Source: Hondaea fermentalgiana
Taxonomy: Eukaryota; Sar; Bigyra; Thraustochytrida; Thraustochytriidae
Assembly (NCBI GenBank): GCA_014084085.1
Contig: NPFB01000008.1
Span: forward strand, 340,853-386,914
Direction of reading: 5' to 3'
DNA: 46,062 nucleotides
Below the pieces are notes generated by a model that saw only the letters and a list, made by a program, of their open reading frames with translations, made no database searches and was not told the origin of the DNA. Positions 11,901-18,218 of this stretch are shown piece after piece; positions within the stretch are counted from its first letter, which is position 1, and every line of letters starts with the position of its first letter. The position numbers and the translations under genes are program-made.

Positions 11901-14900
11901 CATGGGAGCCTGTGAGGACGAGCTTGCCGAAATCGACGAGCGCGTCAAGGAGCTGCAGGATAACTTTAAGCGAACAACGCGCGAGGCAGCGCAACTTGAC
12001 GCCAAATTGCAAGACACGGAAGAGGTGCTTGCCAAGGCGCAGCATCTGCTGGGCATGTTGAGCGGTGAGCAGGAGCGCTGGGTAGAACAGGCTGAAACGC
12101 TGAAGCGCATGATTGGTAGCCTTCCCCTGCGTATCCTCTTGTCGGCGGCATTTGTCACATATTTGGGCAAGGCGACCGAGCAGGAGCGAGCGGAAAAGGT
12201 GCGCACGTGGCGTGAGCTTCTTGCGATGGACGAGGACGAGTTCGATTTTTTGCAAATGATGAGCTCGGAGTCTGAAATGCTCGTATGGAAGTCGCAGCAG
12301 GGTCTCCCCGGCGACTTGCTCAGCGTAGAAAATGCAATTCTCATTTTGCACAGCCAATCGCGGTGCCCCTTCATTGTCGACCCCGCGAGCGCTGCAACCA
12401 GGTGGGTGCGGGCGAATCTGGAAACATGCGAGGTGGTGACTCAGCAAGATGCCCGCTTTGTGAACCAGGTGGAGCTGGCAGTCCGCTTTGGCAAAACGCT
12501 GGTCGTGCTTGAGGTGGACGGTGTTGACCCACTGCTCTTTCCATTGATTCGTCGAGACTTGCGTCGGCAAGGCCCGCGCTGGGTTGTCCAGATTGGCGAG
12601 AAGACCGTGGATTATCACGAAGGTTTTCGCTTGCTCTTGGTTACGCGCACGCCCCGGCCGATGCTACCTCCCAATGCTGCAGCGTTGGTCAACGAAGTAA
12701 ACTTCACCGTGACACGTTCCGGTCTGGAAGGTCAGCTTCTGGGTGTGACGGTCGAACACGAGCAACCAGAGCTGGAGGCGCAAAAGTCGGAAGTTCTGCG
12801 AGAGGAGGAGGAACTAAAGGTGCAACTCTCGACGCTCGAGCGCGAACTTTTGGACACGTTGGCAGCAAGCGAAGGCAATCTCTTGGAAAACAAGACCCTT
12901 CTCGAAACGCTCACAAAGACAAAGGAAAAGAGCGCAAGTCTTGGAACCAGTCTCGAGGCGTCGGCCAAGGTATCCCAACAGCTCGACGAAGAACGTGAGC
13001 AGTATCGCGCGTTTGCTCGTGCTGGGGCAGAAGTGTTCTTTAGTCTTGGTGCACTAGCCAAGGTAAACCACATGTACCAGTTCTCGCTTGTGTGGTTCGT
13101 GCGCATGTTCCGGGATGTGCTTAAAAATGGAGGCGCTGGTAGTGACAGCGAGGCAACGAAGGTTGAAGACCGCATGCAGGCTCTCATTTGCGCCCTCGAG
13201 CGTTGCGCTCTGGGTGTTTGCTCTCGAGCACTCTTCAAGGGAGACCGAGTTATGTTCGCTATGCACCTCGTTCACACGCTGCGGCCGCAGCTTTTTCAGC
13301 GGGGTGAATGGGAATTCTTTGTTGGTGAGGCCGCCCAACCAGGAGCGGACGCTGACAGCGAATCAAAGAATCGTCACGGCGATGAGGACGACAACGAAGA
13401 TAGCGGCGAGGGCAAGGTTTCTTCGCATGCAGACGGTTCCTTGCCTTCATGGGTCGCGCAAGAGCGTGCAGGCGAATGGCGTGCGCTGCGGGAGTCAGTG
13501 CCTCGGGTGTCCATTGACCTGCATGCAGATGCGTGGGCGCGTTGGGGTCGTCACGCCGAGTGCGAGCGGGTGTTTCCACGCGAAGACGGAGTTGCATTGA
13601 GCGCCTTCCAGAAGGTTCTCGTAACGCAAGCGCTGCGGCCCGATCGTCTCGAGGCTGCGATGACGCATTTCTGCTGCGAAGGACTCGGTCTCGACGCATT
13701 GGCGTGCGCAGAAGCATCGATTGCGGCACTGGCCGACGACCCGACACGCGGCAAGGCCCCTGTGCTTTTGATTGCTACCGCAGGTGCAGACCCGACAGCT
13801 GATCTCAAGACTTTTGCAAAGCAACGCGTCGGTCTTGATCACTACCATGAGCTGGCGATGGGTGGTGGGCAGACGGAGGACGCTATTCTTTTGCTTCGCG
13901 ACGCTGCCCGCAACGGCGACTGGGTGTGCTTGAAGAACTTGCATCTTGTCACCGGATGGCTGCCGCGGCTTGAAAAGACATTTAATGGACTGGAAAATGT
14001 CCACGAGAGGTTTTGCCTCTGGCTCACAACCGAAGAGACGACCGGCTTTGCGCCCGTGCTGCTGCAGCAGAGCGTCAAGGCCACCTTCGAGGCGCCGCCC
14101 GGTCTGAAGCGCAACTTGCAGCGCACATACGCGGACGGTCACGTCGGTGCGGGTCGCCTTTCATTCTTGCTTGCATGGCTCCATGCGCTGATGCAAGAAC
14201 GACGCACGTACATCCCACAGGGTTGGACCAAGTTTTACGAGTTCTCTTTGGGTGACTTGCGATGCGGTGCAGGGGTGATCGCAAATCAGGAGGCGGAAGA
14301 CGGAGAGCCCACAGATTGGTCTTACATCCATGGTCTCATGGAGAACGCCGTGTATGGTGGGCGCGTGGACAACCCGTTTGACCTTAACGTCCTGCGTGCG
14401 TACCTGAAGGAGTACTTTTGCGACGATAAATTCGAGGGCACGATGCTCACCGATTCCCTGCCAATGCCAGCCGAAGGCGACGAGGAGGCGTGGATCGCCG
14501 ATCTGGACGATGCAGATGCCCCCAGCCTTTTTGGGCTCGCCCCTAATGTGGAAAGGTCGGTGCTGCGCGCACGTGGCGCCGCAACGGTCGCCTCGCTCAA
14601 GGCACTTGCGGCCCACGCGACGGCTGCGGGCGGCTTTGATCGCCAGGTATGGCGTCGCAAGCTAGCACCGCTGATTGCATTGTGGGATCGTCATCATCGA
14701 AGTGGAGACTCACGGGCCTGCCAGACAGTAGAATCGAAGGGCCCGGATGACCAGGGCGATGGCGGCGAGAGCGATCCGGTCATGGTGTTCGTACGCACAG
14801 AGACGCAGCGCGCGCAGGCCATCGTGGACAAGGTCAACGCGTCAATCCGCAATTTGTCGGCGGTTCTGGACGGAACGGGCCTCTTGACGCCTCAGATTCA

Positions 14901-15459
14901 AGCGCATGCGCAAGCGCTGCTGCAGCATGAGGTCCCCGCAGACTGGGAGGCACTGTGGGCATATGGCCCCACGTCGGCGCGAGCGTGGCTTCGCGCCGTT
15001 GCGTCGCGGCATGCTGCGATTGGAAAGATGGGATCGCTTTCGCAAGAGACGCAAGTTGACCTCTCAGACCTCTTTCATCCAGGAACGTACATGAAGGCTT
15101 TGCAGCAGCGTACGGCGCGCGAGCGCGGCGTGTCCATGGACAGTCTGCGCATGCAGTCTTCTTTTGCGGCGCAGCAAAACGCAGTCGTGACCTTGACAGG
15201 ATTATTGGTGCAAGGCGCGCTGTTTGACGCATCGAGCCAGCGCTTGCAAGAGCCTGCGTCTGATGCGCCCGAGGTCGTTCCTGCACCTGACTGCCATGTT
15301 TCGTTCGTCGAGTGCAATGACGATGACGATGATGGCGAAGATCAGCAGCGCATTCCGCTGTATACGAGTCTGGAGCGCGAACACCTCTTACTTGAGCTCG
15401 ATATCAAAGCGGCGCGGCACGTCGTCACGGCGGGCGTGGCCGTCTTTATTGGAGAATGA
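2953..15459 (+). CDS. DYNC2H1: Cytoplasmic dynein 2 (IFT) heavy chain
   Basis: A 4168-residue motor that drives retrograde intraflagellar transport, slightly shorter than animal DYNC2H1 (about 4300). The N-terminal tail and linker fill roughly residues 1-1560. AAA1 has Walker A GPAGTGKT (K1606) and Walker B CFDEFNR (1650-1656). The following SVKALGG and the FNCDEG segment are typical of the IFT class rather than axonemal chains. AAA2 has GPSGCGKTT (K1900) and AAA3 has GPPGCGKG (K2198). AAA4 reads GRSGVGRRT, with Arg2529 where the Walker lysine would be, which I recall also from the animal protein. The stalk coils lie near 2750-2860 and 2960-3050, with the microtubule-binding tip between them, followed by AAA5, AAA6 and the dynein C-terminal domain. 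Acidic inserts occur near residues 3480 and 4125. The start ATG follows an in-frame context with no earlier plausible start, and no intron interrupts the frame. Confidence 0.97.
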   Translation: METQVVLCAAGLLGESAREENLADEDALRTISRFLEDAEIRSLLVSVDETTGKLCATTRVEETLRESGKVRYAGFVKKNCGAVTNVGRDLIATSGCSLEDLYYCLHEVYGPAAGGPARQMVDRLDEDLREMVSHDGVIGLNEELTHFEHQRKGKAVAALIRQLVDAAETSTEDLVEVAATVLPELAESERAYPTQRLRALVHVLESRHIFGSGTLAAEGGVWGLSRHALQDKVRLGNQWIAVVRELALDANDALDATQHTLQRLEDVARIRATQAELHRLLAGENDFSEEKDANPESDEAVKESEQGASLFASEKAWNVTLVRFEARFARQEKSVAAKLRSRLANLGADRTVNLLVQYRSVMTRPNLRAMLVSERETAVASIARTLEEMEAEFDARSGSPPASKANASPTLAGVLWAKQLLRAVDGMSDHLRELFEDMAASERVLDNARSLAGRIEAWQADLFRDWCMDVEDDGADLGLSGQLLEIDVDGLVCVNFSERLVTLLREVRQFSELGFKVPSHIRDTAKRAEQVYHHGVMLQKTATLFNSMETQIIPSQKAMLLDALVEFETQITENKTAWDARSDPSACRAYVNQLRRAADKLTHENRQLQKSHQVLGHQAVQLMDIDLLRHGERWRQQWAKMTTLMNRMEASYPPKRMRAWKQHWDHQVYKALEASYRTGLETLNENLGEIKAEIVFSNATRAPQFRPAIEELRASYFRKMKKFIAIPASFAGFGATRGLFVKMADRNADALQQVYAKADTLFGRLDELCASFAPYVALGRVNDLDLLIDHLKLESASDFEVNFKAIKTRRKELDKVQDFHKIDCFAISTVALKMAVQDQLARLQDALLIALRRIVTTALRETDDYLSASMERLSTRPESIEEISEATAAWKRISDEKAGVKLRWDRVEPARKLLLTSCAGQIDIAEVLEIHARLPSSWDNFEVAVVAFDDMVQDQREALKARVDDDVEACRQRIDQFASRWNSLKPDASAVDWSQSAAVEAVLDELQEWKDQFDEIERIAAACRSNCEHFELPAPAFEALDLVKRDYETARGEWDKYRAFKDELTVLRDKDWISFRTNVYEAEDLARKWLADFKGQARGPVLDHIADVCEKLRKAVPALKFMRGEPFKEEHWSTLFRKLGMPKSVTLQSLRFGHFCDVLDAVAPALQFAKDMTARAQGEVTIRDAILELKAWAETAAVELMDHEEDGRVTPLIRNWRDVLTELGDNQSLLGSLKESPYYKPFEQQASVYEQNMADLDTYLGMMNQVQRKWLYLEPIFNKGALPSEATRFRRIDDDWVEIMQKLAADPMLFALCDETNFPRLRDTLTNMCDQLERCQKALADFLEEKRSKLPRFYFIGDDDLLEILGQARNPRVIQSHLKKLFQGIHSVRFDDGETAIVAVCSSAGEEVVLENPVAVTIHVETWLQELSDEVRRTLQALVVQCVHDKQVSLTAYPSQVLCVAESIKFTSRCEHAIKQGKLPSLKKLLRKTLQGYTSAQDLDALSQLKVKALVLDLVHHISICEEVEGADVQSTQDWHWDKQLRYYLTKDNACVVRMCDAELKYTYEYWGNAPKLVHTPLTDKCYLTLTQGMHMGFGGSPYGPAGTGKTESVKALGGCLGRQVLVFNCDEGLDHHSMGRIFTGLVKCGAWGCFDEFNRLKEDQLSAVSQQIQVIQAAIKDRASKVVLLGKKIDVDPNAGIFVTMNPAGKGYGGRSKLPDNLKQLFRPVAMSRPDNNLIAEVILYSEGFQDARNLGQKLVSLYTLSRQLLSAQLHYDWGLRAMKAVLNTGGKLVMDAKRKAGGAALPSEMECALLIQSIRVNTLSKLTFEDARAFEGLIRDIFPGAASSDVANEALEEAMRVVMTEEMRLVHNDVQVRKMLQLKESLDQRMGCVIVGPSGCGKTTLWKVLRASLQRTGAQIKVYEMNPKAMPRERLLGHMDMDTREWFDGVLTKAARQVVKEPAEVRSWIVCDGDVDPEWIESLNSVLDDNKLLTMPNGERISFGPNVNFIFETHDLRFASPATISRMGMIFLSDEDVDVRRLVQCWAPEIPEQFYQALDYVTTRCAGDQVVETTLVGLVRNGLSHVTKADPEDTAGFVTALVRGLGGNLEVSAREDFARYCYELFGESPPSSKRPLDCFADRGVLAPYAAHTHLEGEFSRLGAGGAILQTASVQRNLDMILPWMQCMEPFILVGPPGCGKGMLLTQCFRTLGKAAAVTTLHCNAQTTAAHVIQKIQQACSLYSTNTGRVYRPREAERLVLYLKDINLPKPDAYDTCMLIAFLQQLLTSRGFYDENLEFLGLERVQIVASMNPPTTVGRHVLSSRFTAAMRIAYVDYADADELVTVYTQILETALEDSGSTTNLRKLAETMVGVYREVKQRFSVDDHRHYQFTPRDLTAWVLGMLRYDDAELLDVFAYEARRIFSDRLVDESSRMAFESILGNIMRKIWQHRIDGDMLFSSLHDAEAGSMVRTSLEDFEEMVQHGLMMYEREESELNLRLFPEMLQNVAHVDRVLSEASGSLMLVGRSGVGRRTSVMLVAHMRKMRFLTPTCVPEAKAFQSDLKRAIESAGVEGTQTVLYVEDHHFFASEVLETINSLLCSGEVPGLYKHEELVPLLESLREAMQEDTSEEVRSPYEFFLRRVQRNLHVCVSMDPRHEAFLLRCESNPALYKRCTMLWFGTWSRETVSNFPRRLLPQYFGPDDAPEDWDVDGLERGAAAVHASMDGATPREYVYFLDTFRELYENKAGAITKKVSQFLGGLSKLEEASTTVDDLSADAATQRVELQRKQTAADASMDEITEALQLASKTRKETETLSEDLKRAEEETLARKGKIEEELSEIQPVLESAKQAVGQIKSEHLNELRSLNTPPEPVRDVLSAVLMLLGIRDTSWMSIKRFLGNRGVKEDILNFDTQRITADIRSQVMKLLRSKGSSFERSAIQRVSVAAAPMAAWVKANVRYSLVLDKIKPLEEELSEATHALEAAQQRMGACEDELAEIDERVKELQDNFKRTTREAAQLDAKLQDTEEVLAKAQHLLGMLSGEQERWVEQAETLKRMIGSLPLRILLSAAFVTYLGKATEQERAEKVRTWRELLAMDEDEFDFLQMMSSESEMLVWKSQQGLPGDLLSVENAILILHSQSRCPFIVDPASAATRWVRANLETCEVVTQQDARFVNQVELAVRFGKTLVVLEVDGVDPLLFPLIRRDLRRQGPRWVVQIGEKTVDYHEGFRLLLVTRTPRPMLPPNAAALVNEVNFTVTRSGLEGQLLGVTVEHEQPELEAQKSEVLREEEELKVQLSTLERELLDTLAASEGNLLENKTLLETLTKTKEKSASLGTSLEASAKVSQQLDEEREQYRAFARAGAEVFFSLGALAKVNHMYQFSLVWFVRMFRDVLKNGGAGSDSEATKVEDRMQALICALERCALGVCSRALFKGDRVMFAMHLVHTLRPQLFQRGEWEFFVGEAAQPGADADSESKNRHGDEDDNEDSGEGKVSSHADGSLPSWVAQERAGEWRALRESVPRVSIDLHADAWARWGRHAECERVFPREDGVALSAFQKVLVTQALRPDRLEAAMTHFCCEGLGLDALACAEASIAALADDPTRGKAPVLLIATAGADPTADLKTFAKQRVGLDHYHELAMGGGQTEDAILLLRDAARNGDWVCLKNLHLVTGWLPRLEKTFNGLENVHERFCLWLTTEETTGFAPVLLQQSVKATFEAPPGLKRNLQRTYADGHVGAGRLSFLLAWLHALMQERRTYIPQGWTKFYEFSLGDLRCGAGVIANQEAEDGEPTDWSYIHGLMENAVYGGRVDNPFDLNVLRAYLKEYFCDDKFEGTMLTDSLPMPAEGDEEAWIADLDDADAPSLFGLAPNVERSVLRARGAATVASLKALAAHATAAGGFDRQVWRRKLAPLIALWDRHHRSGDSRACQTVESKGPDDQGDGGESDPVMVFVRTETQRAQAIVDKVNASIRNLSAVLDGTGLLTPQIQAHAQALLQHEVPADWEALWAYGPTSARAWLRAVASRHAAIGKMGSLSQETQVDLSDLFHPGTYMKALQQRTARERGVSMDSLRMQSSFAAQQNAVVTLTGLLVQGALFDASSQRLQEPASDAPEVVPAPDCHVSFVECNDDDDDGEDQQRIPLYTSLEREHLLLELDIKAARHVVTAGVAVFIGE

Positions 15460-15487
15460 GTGAATGACCTTTTGTGAAGAAGAAAGT

Positions 15488-15815
15488 ATATTGACAACTT
15501 GAACGGTCACGGTGGTGTTCAACTCGCTATTGAGCATAGCGGCCTAAACGGAGACGGAAGATTGCGCGATATGTAACGGATATTGTGGACGACGACCGCG
15601 ACGAACGAATTGCAATTGAGCCTTGCTTGATTTGATTTTTTAGAAATTGTCTTGCTTAAAGTTCGCGAGGCAATGCACATGAATTAGCTTTGTGTCACAG
15701 GTTAAGACCCGTGGAGAAAGGGTCCCTTCTCGCTGATAGTGCTGCGCTGTGAAGCGAGCTGGCTGTCTCGTCTTTGAAAGGGTTGGGGCAAGGCGACGTG
15801 ACGAATTGCAGCATG
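15488..15815 (-). pseudogene. Degenerate partial tandem copy of the TRAPPC5 3' coding region
   Basis: This stretch aligns by eye, in the same orientation, with about 15860-16152 of the neighbouring TRAPPC5 gene. Shared blocks include TTGACAAC (15491 and 15863), GTTGAGCCTT-like and TCGCGAGGCA blocks, a TAGTGCTGCG-like block and a final gaattgcagcatggc-like block (15803 and 16138). Read on the minus strand it begins IAMLQFVTS, matching VAILQFITS of TRAPPC5, then runs into stop codons and a roughly 30-base A/T-rich insertion after a PREL-like match. It is therefore a decayed 3' fragment, not a gene, and it lies between the dynein and TRAPPC5 stop codons. Confidence 0.75.
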
Positions 15816-15834
15816 GCAATGATAGAACTTGGGC

Positions 15835-16467
15835 CTAATTTGCTGATGATTTATCGAAGAATTTGACAACATAGACGGTCGTAGCGGTATTCTTTTCATT
15901 GTTGAGAAAGACGGCACGGACCGAGGCGGGGAATTGCGCTGCATGTAGGAGGCCGCGGATGAGACCTGCGTTGAATGAAGCGCAGTTGAGCCTTCCTTGT
16001 AGCTCGCGAGGCATAGAAATAAAGTGGCTTGGTACAGGATCGTCCTCGTGGATGAAGAACTCGTTTTCGTTGGCAGTGCTGCGTTGAAGTGACTTTGTTT
16101 CCTTGTCGTAGAATGTTTTCCAGCAAGTTGAGGTGATGAACTGCAGGATGGCGACGGGCGTTGTGTCACGTTTTTTGGGGCGTTCCCTTGCCACAATCAA
16201 GTTAAGCATGCGCCAGCCTACGCTGTGGCCAAGCTCTTTGAGTCTGTGCGTCTCTCATCCTTGTCCTGTTAGTGCGCGCTTGCTCGCTGCAAGTCGTCGC
16301 GCTCCGCAAGGTATCTTGCAAGCATGCAAAACTTACCGCTCCTCGAGGTCATGAGCGTCCACCACCTTTTGCTGGCAGTACTGAAAGGCCTCGGCGAAGA
16401 GCAGTGCGAAGGCACTGCGGCTCACCTGCCGCGAGCCCTGCGGCAGCGGCCGCGAGACGATGTCCAT
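15835..16467 (-). CDS. TRAPPC5: TRAPP complex subunit 5 (Trs31), two exons
   Basis: Bet3-family core subunit of the TRAPP tethering complexes, which activate Rab1/Ypt1 for ER-to-Golgi and Golgi traffic. Model: exon 1 16467..16337, intron 16336..16244 (93 nt, GTAAGT donor, CACTAAC branch-like site, CACAG acceptor), exon 2 16243..15835, giving 179 residues, close to the 188 of human. Exon 1 supplies the start helix with SRSAFALLFAEAFQYCQ. The junction reads DLEERLKELGHSVGWRMLNL, matching the human protein's ALGRQVGAR region. Exon 2 holds the family core VAREKxxKRDT-like segment, the WKTFYDKE helix and the C-terminal LNCASFNAGLIRGLLHAAQF motif with the terminal beta strand VYVVKF. The ORF starting at 16209 alone would lack about 60 conserved residues. 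The gene lies 102 bases downstream of the WD40-like gene on the same strand. Confidence 0.93.
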
Positions 16468-16569
16468 GGTAGGATCGCAGCGTAGTATTTATGATCTAGC
16501 CCGACGACGACCTTTGGCGACGGAAAAGGAGAAAAGGATTTTTTATTTTATTTTAGGATTTTTAGGATT

Positions 16570-17616
16570 TCACAAAGCGAGCAGCTGCAGCAGCAGCAGC
16601 AGCAACACAAAGCCATTAAAAGGTGGCACACCGCCAATCTTTGTCGCTAATGCGGCGCCCGGGAGGCTAAGCGAACGAAGATGTGTTTGAGAATGAGAAA
16701 GGATTATTAGTTGGTCCAATTGTGCCAAGATTCTTTTACCATAGCAAACCCAGGCCCAAGTTGAGGCAATGAAACATGGCTTCGCGAAGAAAGACCACAG
16801 ATATAGAATCAGAACCCCAGACAAGCTCGAAAAGGGCAATTCGCCTGGTAGGCAAATGAGAATGAGCGAATCAGTTTCCCTTTCTTGGTCCCACCCATTC
16901 AGTTTGCGCTGGAACGCACCGATTTCGAGATTTAACACCCTGACAGCTCCATCGTCAGATGCGCAAGTGATTGTGACGCTCAATGCAGAGACCAATCGCA
17001 CAGGGTCTGTGTGTCTGCGTAGAGCATTCAAAACATTCCAGGTTCGAATCATTTCGTCAAAAGACGTACCACGAACAACAAAGTGACTCTTGAGCGCGAC
17101 AAGTTGAATCGAGTCCGTATGCCCTTTTTTAAACTATGATGGCACGACGTAGATTTTGCGTTTCGTTTTCAATGAACATACTGACCAAGAATCGAGAACC
17201 CATTGTCACTACCAAAACTTCGCGAGTGGCTTCGGACAGAGAATCAACTTGCTGTATTCTTTTGAGAGCAAGTATCCGCCCTGTCATATCTTTAAGAGCA
17301 GTAGTGACGAGATTGTCACGAGCAGCGAGGTCCTTAATTTTCTCCTCGATTGGGAATGTGCTAATGCACTCGCAACTTATAGGGTCCTGGAGCCGAGCGC
17401 ATCCGTCTTAAAAACTTTTGACATGCGTAGTACAATTCCACGCAGGTCGTGCAGGATGCTGTCGGAGGCGAGGTCAACGAGAAAGAGCCCGAGGCCCAAG
17501 CTTGTTACGACGGCGACGAGACTTGCCTTAACGGCGACGTGCGCCGCGCCAGCCTTGTTTGGCGTCTTCCACCCCACAACATCAAAACGCTCTGCGCGCT
17601 CCGAAGACGAACCCAT
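16570..17616 (-). CDS. WD40-like beta-propeller protein, frame changes twice
   Basis: Three coding-looking segments read right to left. Segment A is 17616 to about 17380, segment B about 17385 to 17135 in the -1 frame, and segment C 17133 to 16570, back in the frame of A. Each carries propeller-like strands: A has VAVVTSLGLGLFLVDL, B has VLVVTMGSRFLVSMFI, and C has GHTDSIQLVALKSHFVVRG ending RTWNV, then ITCASDDGAVRVLNL. Frames can be joined by two tiny introns (47 nt, weak GTACTA donor with CTCCAG acceptor; 52 nt, GTCAGT donor with CATAG acceptor). However, the second would remove residues that give a normal 44-residue blade spacing. Two compensating single-base indels (assembly error or pseudogene) explain it equally well. 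The C-terminus runs into leucines coded by a CTG repeat. I cannot name the family, and the exact model is unresolved. Confidence 0.5.
16583..16604. repeat. CAG/CTG trinucleotide run
   Basis: Short CAG run on the plus strand, read as CTG (Leu) codons at the very end of the WD40-like frame. Confidence 0.8.
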
Positions 17617-18218
17617 CTTTAGCTGGCCAGCCCACCCCGCCCGCCCAAGGAGGCCGCATGAGCCCCACGCTTCACTATCCTCGCGTGCAGATCAAGAGAC
17701 ACGAAGAGCTAGCGGCCTGCAACCGAGCCGGACCCGCAGCGGTTCAGAGCGACCGACGGGCGTCGTCGTCGTCGTGGCCAAGGTCATACCTGCGCGCATC
17801 CACCCTGAAGCGTCTCTTCCCCTGCCGGTCCCAGCTCGTACGATGGCGAGCCCCACATCCGCCCCAAACGGCGGCTTCTCTGGACATGCAATCGGGACGC
17901 TCCCGCGAGGCGCTCCTGCGATGCGGGCGATGGGCTTGAGCTTGCGGCGCGTCGAGTCTCGATTGATGGCGGTGCGTCGAGCGGCGACGAGTCGCGCTGT
18001 TTGCTGTCTCCGCATCCCGCGCCGTGCCCTGCGTGCTGCGTCGATCATTTCATTTCGCACAGGTTTGCGTCGACCGATCGACCGACCGACCCTTCGAGCC
18101 GGGCCGAGCAGGCGAGGTGGATCGAGGCGAACACCGTCACCGGGAACGGCTGCAGGCAGACCCGAGTCGCGGCGGCTCGCTGGCGCGGCGGCGCACGCTC
18201 GCACGCAGGCGCGCGAGG
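17617..18218. other. Divergent spacer, WD40-like gene / TMEM104-type gene
   Basis: G+C-rich sequence between two genes transcribed outwards, so it is the likely shared promoter region. Long open frames cross it on both strands but match nothing. The plus-strand frame that continues upstream of the TMEM104-type start encodes Arg/Pro-rich text without conserved features. Confidence 0.5.

Noticed and set aside
17037..17055. Box-B-like GGTTCGAATC suggesting another tRNA gene
   Set aside because: No box A, acceptor pairing or anticodon arm nearby; the bases code EMIRTWN of the WD40-like protein.
18024..18218. 65-codon extension before the TMEM104-type start
   Set aside because: The family aligns from MAGGAAAEEGATYSS onward, and the extension has no likeness to the family.
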